A DNA stretch of 64,000 bases, taken from the NCBI GenBank assembly GCA_046296435.1, contig JBKBLI010000009.1, positions 1 through 64,000 of the forward strand, written 5' to 3'. This stretch comes from M3007 sp046296435 (GTDB lineage: Bacteria; Bacteroidota; Bacteroidia; Chitinophagales; Saprospiraceae). The translations under genes and the position numbers were made by a program. The notes beneath the pieces are model-generated. The model was not told the origin of the DNA. It was given only the letters and a program-made list of their open reading frames with translations, and ran no database searches. Position 1 is the first letter of the stretch. The number at the start of each line of letters is the position of its first letter. Shown here piece after piece: positions 59,453 through 64,000 of this stretch.

Positions 59453-60382
59453 CTAAGCCGCCCGCCGAGCGCGCACGCGACTGCGCAAGCGGCGCAATCC
59501 GCTTTGATTGACCACCCACACTCCCGAAATAGTCAGAGCCATGCCGATAGAATTGCGCGCGCCAAGCGGCTCGCCCAACCACAACCAGCCCGCGAGTACG
59601 GCCACGATCGGATTGATATACGTGTATAAAGACGCCATGGTGGCATTGAGCCGACGCAATACGTAGGTGTAAAGACTAAAAGCCAACGCCGATCCCAGCA
59701 AGGTCAAAAAAATAACGGCCCCCCAACCTGTAGAACTATGGCGAATTGTCCACACGGGATCAAGCAAAAGCCCCAGGACAAACCCGCCCATGCCTCCTGC
59801 GGCGACTTGCAAACCGGCATTGAAAACCGGCGACACATCCACGTCGTTAAAACGTTTGGCCATCACCGTACCCAAAGACCATGTGATACACGAGGCAAAA
59901 CAACCGGCAATACCCCAGCGATATTCGGGACGGCCAAAGTCAGCCCATCCCTCGCTGAAAATAAGTCCCATTCCTCCGAACCCCAGCGCTACCCCCAACG
60001 CCATACGAGGCGTGACAGACTCGCCGCCACGCCACAGCATGTTGATCAACACCACAAACACAGGCGTCAACGAACCGATAACCGCTGCGAGTCCGCTGCT
60101 AACTTGCAACATGGCCCAGGTAATGAACCCATTTCCGCCGGTGATCATCATCAAACCCGTAAGTCCCTGTCGCACGATATAGCTACGGTCTGTGCGCCTG
60201 CGCCCCGCCCCCAGGCGCCATGCCAGCGCAAGCAAGATCAGACCGGCGCTGGTCTGGCGTATTCCCACCAAAAGAAAAGGCGGGAAATCGGATACAGCAA
60301 TCTTAATAGCCGGATACGTCATCCCCCAGATGAGACAAATGGCGGCAAGCGCCGCGTAGGCGCGCACAAGACTTTGGGACAT
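59453..60382 (-). CDS. EamA/DMT-family transporter
   Basis: 309 residues with ten predicted membrane helices in two EamA repeats. Repeat 1 contains AAICLIWGMTYPAIKIAVSD and FLLVGIRQTSAGLILLALAW; repeat 2 contains GCFASCITWSLGTVMAKRFN and FSLYTYVLRRLNATMASLYT followed by INPIVAVLAGWLWLGEPL, the characteristic end motif. The family exports amino acids or other small metabolites; substrate unknown. A T/A tract element lies one base upstream of the ATG, and TACATTTG (60406-60413, minus strand) is a possible -7 box 23 bases away. Confidence 0.92.
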   Translation of the reverse strand: MSQSLVRAYAALAAICLIWGMTYPAIKIAVSDFPPFLLVGIRQTSAGLILLALAWRLGAGRRRTDRSYIVRQGLTGLMMITGGNGFITWAMLQVSSGLAAVIGSLTPVFVVLINMLWRGGESVTPRMALGVALGFGGMGLIFSEGWADFGRPEYRWGIAGCFASCITWSLGTVMAKRFNDVDVSPVFNAGLQVAAGGMGGFVLGLLLDPVWTIRHSSTGWGAVIFLTLLGSALAFSLYTYVLRRLNATMASLYTYINPIVAVLAGWLWLGEPLGARNSIGMALTISGVWVVNQSGLRRLRSRVRARRAA

Positions 60383-60751
60383 ATTTTTTTCAAAAAAAAG
60401 CAGCGCAAATGTAGGATGACTTAGCCTACAGAGCGCTCAAATAATCCACCGGAAATGAAGCAGACCGCTATGAAAACCGCCGAACTCCCCCTGTTTTTGT
60501 TTTTTTTTCAAAAAAAAAGTTAAATTATTTGGTTGGCAAACTACGGTCGTCATACTTTTGTGCTGCTCTTTGAAGTGTTTATCTGGGTCATCCTATTCAT
60601 TCTAAAAACACTTTATCACAGCAGGTCGAATAACGACAAGGCGAAAAACTTACCCCAAACCCGCATCTAACAAAGCATCGCCAAGTCGTTTTTTGGATAA
60701 AGCGAGATGAGTTGAAATCCTTTATTCAAAGCGCCGGCAAAAAGTCAAAAC
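60383..60751. other. Divergent intergenic region, EamA / M23 peptidase
   Basis: 369 bases. It contains T7-C-A8 (60384-60399), T9-C-A9 (60500-60518), a minus-strand TACATTTG for the EamA gene, and a plus-strand promoter TTTG (60528-60531), 21 bases, TACTTTTG (60553-60560). This implies a leader of about 185 bases for the peptidase gene. No riboswitch class or T-run terminator is recognised in that leader. Confidence 0.5.
60528..60560 (+). promoter_or_regulatory. Promoter of the M23 peptidase gene
   Basis: TTTG and TACTTTTG spaced by 21 bases match the Bacteroidota consensus, with a T9-C-A9 tract ending 10 bases upstream, like an UP element. Confidence 0.5.
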
Positions 60752-61735
60752 ATGGGCAGGAAAGAAAAGTTTATTTACAACATCCACACCCTGAGTTACG
60801 AAAAAGTCGTCGTCCCCATCAAGACGCGCATCCTTCAGGCATTCGGCTTTTTTTCAGCGGTTATGGTAGCTTCTGTTCTGTTATTATCAGCGTTGTACAC
60901 CTGGTTTCCCTCTCCGCGAGAGAAAGAGTTGCTTCGCGAAATCGACCAGATGGCATTCAAATATCAACAACTCGGCCAACGCGTCGATCTGATGAGCAAG
61001 GTGCTCCACAATGTTCAAGAACGCGACGCCAACGTACACCGGGCCGTATTTGGCATGGATCCCATCGACGAGCATGTGTGGGAAGCCGGCGTGGGCGGAC
61101 ACGAACGCCACCCGGAACTTGCCGCCTTCGAGCACTCAGCGGCCGTAATCGGAAAGCTGATGGACAAAGTCGATCTCCTCAGCCGACAACTCGCACTTCA
61201 GAGCAAGTCGCTCGATACGCTTCAGGAATTGTCAAGCAATCAGGAAAAAATGCTCGCCTCCATCCCCAGCATCAAACCTGTGCGCGAAGACAAGCTGCAA
61301 AAGACTCTTGGCGCACTCTCTGGGTTCGGATACCGTATTCACCCGGTTTACAAAGTACAACGCTTTCACTCCGGCCTTGACTTCCCGGCTCGAGTAGGCA
61401 CCCCCATACAGGCTGCAGGCGACGGCACAGTGGTAGAAGCCGGCTGGCACTCCGGTTACGGCAAATGCGTCAGAATCAACCACGGATATGGATATAGCAC
61501 GCTGTATGGCCACATGCACAATGTAAGCGTGAAATCCGGACAAAAAGTCAAAAAAGGTCAAAAAATCGGCGAGGTAGGCGATACCGGACTCTCCACAGCT
61601 CCCCACTTACATTACGAAGTACACTACAAAGGCAATCCGATCAATCCCATTAACTTCTGCATGGACAACCTTTCGCCCCGTGAATATCAGGAATTGGTCA
61701 ATGGAGCCCAGAGAGCCAACCAATCTTTGGACTAA
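60752..61735 (+). CDS. M23-family peptidoglycan metallopeptidase, membrane anchored
   Basis: 327 residues. The start MGRKEKFIYNIHTLSYEKV is a conserved cytoplasmic tail in Bacteroidota homologues, followed by one membrane helix (about 27-48). A periplasmic coiled coil (EKELLREIDQMAFKYQQLGQ) spans to ~170. The LytM/M23 domain shows the zinc motif H-x3-D in RFHSGLDFPARVG, GDGTVVEAGWHSGYGKCVRI, LYGHMHNV and the second H-x-H in APHLHYEVHYKG. All ligands are present, so it should be an active endopeptidase in cell-wall growth or division. It has its own promoter and a strong hairpin downstream. Confidence 0.93.
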   Translation: MGRKEKFIYNIHTLSYEKVVVPIKTRILQAFGFFSAVMVASVLLLSALYTWFPSPREKELLREIDQMAFKYQQLGQRVDLMSKVLHNVQERDANVHRAVFGMDPIDEHVWEAGVGGHERHPELAAFEHSAAVIGKLMDKVDLLSRQLALQSKSLDTLQELSSNQEKMLASIPSIKPVREDKLQKTLGALSGFGYRIHPVYKVQRFHSGLDFPARVGTPIQAAGDGTVVEAGWHSGYGKCVRINHGYGYSTLYGHMHNVSVKSGQKVKKGQKIGEVGDTGLSTAPHLHYEVHYKGNPINPINFCMDNLSPREYQELVNGAQRANQSLD

Positions 61736-61772
61736 AGGAAAGAAATATTAAATCGCTAAACCGTTTCTCATT

Positions 61773-61806
61773 CGAGGGCCGGCCGAATCCCTTCGGTTGG
61801 CCCTCG
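61773..61806 (+). terminator. Strong hairpin after the M23 gene
   Basis: A 15-bp stem, CGAGGGCCGGCCGAA (61773-61787) with 61792-61806, two G-T pairs and a TCCC loop. Only GATCTTTA follows, so it may be a terminator with a weak T-run. Confidence 0.65.
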
Positions 61807-61851
61807 ATCTTTACGGCGCATTTGGCGATCCGCATCTGTTCAGGCACGCTT

Positions 61852-62454
61852 ATGTACGCTTACATTAAAGGGAAAATCACCCACCGAAGCCCCAACAACG
61901 CCGTAATAGAGGCCGGAGGCGTGGGTTATTGGCTACAAATCCCGCTGAGCACCTTCAGCGCCATTGAGGGGCTGGAGGAGGCCACCTTATACACGCACCT
62001 GATCGTGCGCGAGGATGCCCACATCCTCTATGGATTTGCAACCCAGACCGAACGTAGCCTCTTTGCCCTACTCATCAGCGTCACTGGCGTAGGCGCAGCC
62101 ACCGCCCAGTTGATCCTCTCCGCCATGAGCGTGGATGAAATCAGAGCGGCCATTATCGGCGAGCAAACCCACACACTCCAACGCGTAAAGGGGATCGGCG
62201 CCAAAACAGCTAAGCAGATCATACTCGACCTGAAGGACAAAATGACCAAAGGCGCCGGCGATATGGGAGACGCGCCTGTGCTCCTACCTACTGGCCCCTC
62301 CGAAGTCCTGCGCGAAGAGGCGCTGATGGCCCTGCTGGGATTAGGATTTGGACGCATTCCGGCCCAAAAAGCCATCGCACAAACCCTTAAAAACGACCCG
62401 GGCGTGGCCAAAGTAGAAGAACTGATCAAGCAGGCTTTGCGCATTCTGACCTAA
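61852..62454 (+). CDS. ruvA: Holliday junction helicase subunit RuvA
   Basis: Binds four-way junctions and loads RuvB. 200 residues from the ATG at 61852, giving MYAYIKGKITHRSPNNAVIE as in the family. OB domain I contains GVGYWLQIPLSTF and DAHILYGFATQTERSLF. The helix-hairpin-helix domain II contains SVTGVGAATAQLILSAMSVD and VKGIGAKTAKQIILDLKDKM. The C-terminal domain III (EALMALLGLGFGRIPAQKAI) that contacts RuvB is present. ruvB is not adjacent. It converges on ribE. Confidence 0.96.
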   Translation: MYAYIKGKITHRSPNNAVIEAGGVGYWLQIPLSTFSAIEGLEEATLYTHLIVREDAHILYGFATQTERSLFALLISVTGVGAATAQLILSAMSVDEIRAAIIGEQTHTLQRVKGIGAKTAKQIILDLKDKMTKGAGDMGDAPVLLPTGPSEVLREEALMALLGLGFGRIPAQKAIAQTLKNDPGVAKVEELIKQALRILT

Positions 62455-62536
62455 GCGTCGTTTTGGCCGCAGACGCGCGAGGGAGGCACAAGCGCAGCGC
62501 GCAGGACATGCACGCGCCCAATTTTCCCTCCGTCCC

Positions 62537-63142
62537 TCAAGTGGCCATGCTTTTCAGATAAGCCTGTATGTGTCGCGCAATGTACTTGCCGATCACATCA
62601 AACTCTAAGTTGACCCGATCGCCCGCGCGCAATTGGCTCAGGTTGGTGTGCTCCCAGGTGTAAGGAATGATGGCCACGCTAAACTGCTCGTCGCCGGGCG
62701 CCACCACCGTTAGGCTTATCCCGTTGACGCAGATAGAGCCTTTGTCAACCAGAATGCGTTCGGGAGAAGGCGCATACCTAAAAGTAAATAACCAACTGCC
62801 GCCCTCCTCGGCGATATGCGTCACTTCGGCAGTAGTATCCACGTGGCCCTGAACCATGTGGCCGTCAAGCCTTGCGCCAAGGCTCATGCTGCGCTCCAGA
62901 TTGACGCGCCGCCCGACCTGCCAGTCGCCCAAGTTGCTACGCCGGATGGTCTCAGCGATTGCCGTCACCTTGTGAGCGCCCGCTTCCAAAGCAGTCACGG
63001 TAAGACACACCCCGTCGTGGCTGACGCTCTGATCGATCCGCAATTCGCCCGAAATCGGGCTTTCGATCGTGAAATGGACGTTGTCCTGCACGCGTTCTAC
63101 ACGATGCACTACGCCCTGCGCTTCAATTATTCCTGTAAACAC
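62537..63142 (-). CDS. ribE: Riboflavin synthase
   Basis: Converts two 6,7-dimethyl-8-ribityllumazine into riboflavin. 201 residues, starting with GTG at 63142, since the family N-terminus MFTGIIEAQG begins exactly there. Two lumazine-binding repeats are visible: VSHDGVCLTVTALEAGAHKV with LERSMSLGARLDGHMVQGHV, and GSICVNGISLTVVAPGDEQF with VNLEFDVIGKYIARHIQAYL. No FMN riboswitch is seen upstream and no other rib genes are nearby. Confidence 0.95.
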   Translation of the reverse strand: MFTGIIEAQGVVHRVERVQDNVHFTIESPISGELRIDQSVSHDGVCLTVTALEAGAHKVTAIAETIRRSNLGDWQVGRRVNLERSMSLGARLDGHMVQGHVDTTAEVTHIAEEGGSWLFTFRYAPSPERILVDKGSICVNGISLTVVAPGDEQFSVAIIPYTWEHTNLSQLRAGDRVNLEFDVIGKYIARHIQAYLKSMAT

Positions 63143-63281
63143 GGTAACGCTTATTCGTATTTGACTTTGAGATTGGCAACGGGCCAGATTTAAGTCGTAT
63201 AAAATGAAATGAACGGTCTATCACGTCCGACGTCCATCCTACGACGACGCCGGATACGCGCCGCCCTTCGTGAACTTATCC

Positions 63282-63884
63282 TCAATGCATGCGGTCGCCG
63301 CGAGCAGGTAGCGAACGCATCACTTCTGCCTCGTATGCCAGAAACTCCTTCCAGCGGGCGCGGGCGCGCTCCTGGCCGAAATAGCGCTCTGCCAGATCCA
63401 GAAACATGCGGTAATGCCCCGCCTCGGAGACCATGAATTTGTGATACCACCCGCGCAGGTCGGCGTCGGCGCAATAAAGCGAAAGCAAGCGAAAGCGCTC
63501 GCAACTGCGCGCTTCGATGAGGGCGCAGGTGAGCAGTTTTTCGAGCAGCGCCTCGTCTTTGGACACGCCTTTTTTTTGAAAATCCAGCAGCGCATTGACA
63601 TAAGCGTCCTTGCGTTGGCGACCGAGTTTGAGCCCCCGCTTTTTCAATTCGGCAAGCACCAGGCGGAAGTGTCCCCACTCTTCGGTAACCACCGGGGCCA
63701 CCGCCTCCACCAATTCCTCGCGGTCGGGATAAGCCTGAATGAGCGAAATACAAGAAGTAGCCGCTTTTTGTTCGCAAAAAGCGTGGTCGGTTAGAATTTC
63801 GCCCAGATCCATCTCTGCCAGATCGACCCAACGGGGATCTGTGGGCAGTTTGAGTCCAAGTTTCGTGTTTTGCAAGGTATCCAT
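63282..63884 (-). CDS. miaE: tRNA 2-methylthio-N6-isopentenyladenosine hydroxylase MiaE
   Basis: Diiron monooxygenase that hydroxylates ms2i6A37 in tRNA. 200 residues. The ferritin-like fold shows E-x-x-H ligands in VTEEWGHFRLVLAELKKRG (about residue 68) and VSEAGHYRMFLDLAERYFG (about 153), plus single glutamates in DHAFCEQKAATSCISLI and ALIEARSCERFRLLSLY. The start MDTLQNTKLGLKLPTDPRWV is family-like. A TACCTTTG box lies only 4 bases before the ATG. Upstream, 28 bases separate it from the end of an unidentified gene on the same strand. Confidence 0.92.
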   Translation of the reverse strand: MDTLQNTKLGLKLPTDPRWVDLAEMDLGEILTDHAFCEQKAATSCISLIQAYPDREELVEAVAPVVTEEWGHFRLVLAELKKRGLKLGRQRKDAYVNALLDFQKKGVSKDEALLEKLLTCALIEARSCERFRLLSLYCADADLRGWYHKFMVSEAGHYRMFLDLAERYFGQERARARWKEFLAYEAEVMRSLPARGDRMH

Positions 63885-63888
63885 GGCG

Positions 63889-63896
63889 CAAAGGTA
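63889..63896 (-). promoter_or_regulatory. Possible -7 box abutting miaE
   Basis: TACCTTTG fits TAnnTTTG but no TTG occurs at a suitable -33 distance. If used, the mRNA would start at or inside the first codon. It may be chance. Confidence 0.3.
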
Positions 63897-63911
63897 CGAG
63901 GCCGAGCGGTA

Positions 63912-64000
63912 TCACTCGCTCAGCGTAACGGGTTTGGTGGGTTCGAGCAGTTCGTTGCGAATGGCGGCTTGACGCAGGGTGTTCTGCGCTACCCGGATAA
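63912..64000 (-). CDS. C-terminal fragment of an unidentified gene (runs off window)
   Basis: The minus strand is open from the window edge to a TGA at 63912-63914, encoding about 28 residues: IRVAQNTLRQAAIRNELLEP then TKPVTLSE. Composition is protein-like, but too little is present to name it. It reads toward miaE, which starts 27 bases later, so the two may be co-transcribed. Confidence 0.5.
   Translation of the reverse strand, partial: IRVAQNTLRQAAIRNELLEPTKPVTLSE

Noticed and set aside
1..64000. CRISPR array, insertion sequence, prophage or tRNA-linked island
   Set aside because: No regularly spaced direct repeats, transposase, integrase, phage gene or tRNA was seen; gene content is core and evenly packed.

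Overview
The window looks like a chromosomal segment of a Bacteroidota member, most plausibly of the Saprospiria/Lewinella type. The signs are type IX secretion (T9SS) cargo with type A and type B (gliding-motility) C-terminal domains, two PorP/SprF proteins, a PorE-like OmpA protein, a SprB-type repeat adhesin, a fused E1 alpha-beta dehydrogenase, a tmRNA tag ending AMAA, and several -7 boxes fitting the Bacteroidota consensus TAnnTTTG. I see no transposon, prophage, CRISPR array or tRNA. The segment is mostly core metabolism and envelope biology.

Layout, left to right. 1-5.7 kb: rpsA (5' end cut off by the window edge), a DUF486 membrane protein, parE, and an arginase-fold protein that lacks the metal ligands. 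5.7-10.4 kb: a threonine operon thrA-thrB-thrC on the minus strand. 10.5-13.5 kb: a T9SS type A cargo protein. 13.7-14.75 kb: paaB-paaC, with no paaA, paaD or paaE beside them. 14.9-17.4 kb: an outer-membrane barrel followed by a lipoprotein. 17.4-24.1 kb: AsmA-like protein, RNase Z, the bifunctional NAD(P)HX repair enzyme and a phytanoyl-CoA dioxygenase-like oxygenase. 24.2-34.8 kb: a PA-domain T9SS cargo, a PorP/SprF protein paired with a giant adhesin of about 2060 residues, and a coiled-coil lipoprotein.

35.3-42.2 kb: pyrR-pyrB, then a tight four-gene run rpe / LptF-LptG permease / PAP2 phosphatase / periplasmic-binding lipoprotein, then mazG. 42.4-46.8 kb, minus strand: SPFH protein, RtcB ligase and fused 2-oxoacid dehydrogenase E1. 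47-50.4 kb: a PorP/SprF plus PorE-like pair. 50.7-54.2 kb: DUF1573 protein and a divergent TonB-dependent receptor. 54.2-64 kb: lipid kinase, ssrA (tmRNA), a saccharopine-dehydrogenase-like enzyme, CPBP protease, small membrane proteins, M23 peptidase, ruvA, riboflavin synthase, MiaE and the end of an unidentified gene.

Two themes recur. The first is the cell surface: cargo, the outer-membrane proteins that secrete or anchor it, and lipid/LPS handling genes. The second is regulatory layout: a few TAnnTTTG boxes lie so close to the start codon that the mRNAs would be almost leaderless (thrA, the dioxygenase, possibly miaE), and a short T-tract / C / A-tract element recurs just upstream of starts. 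Five runs of 97-100 N interrupt the sequence. In four cases the flanks indicate that little or nothing is missing, and two of these runs create a false duplication inside the TonB receptor. I found no convincing new multi-gene defence or mobile system. The most useful leads are the small-RNA candidate at 50.54-50.65 kb, the A/T-tract island before pyrR, the isolated paaBC pair under a palindrome, and the T-C-A elements.
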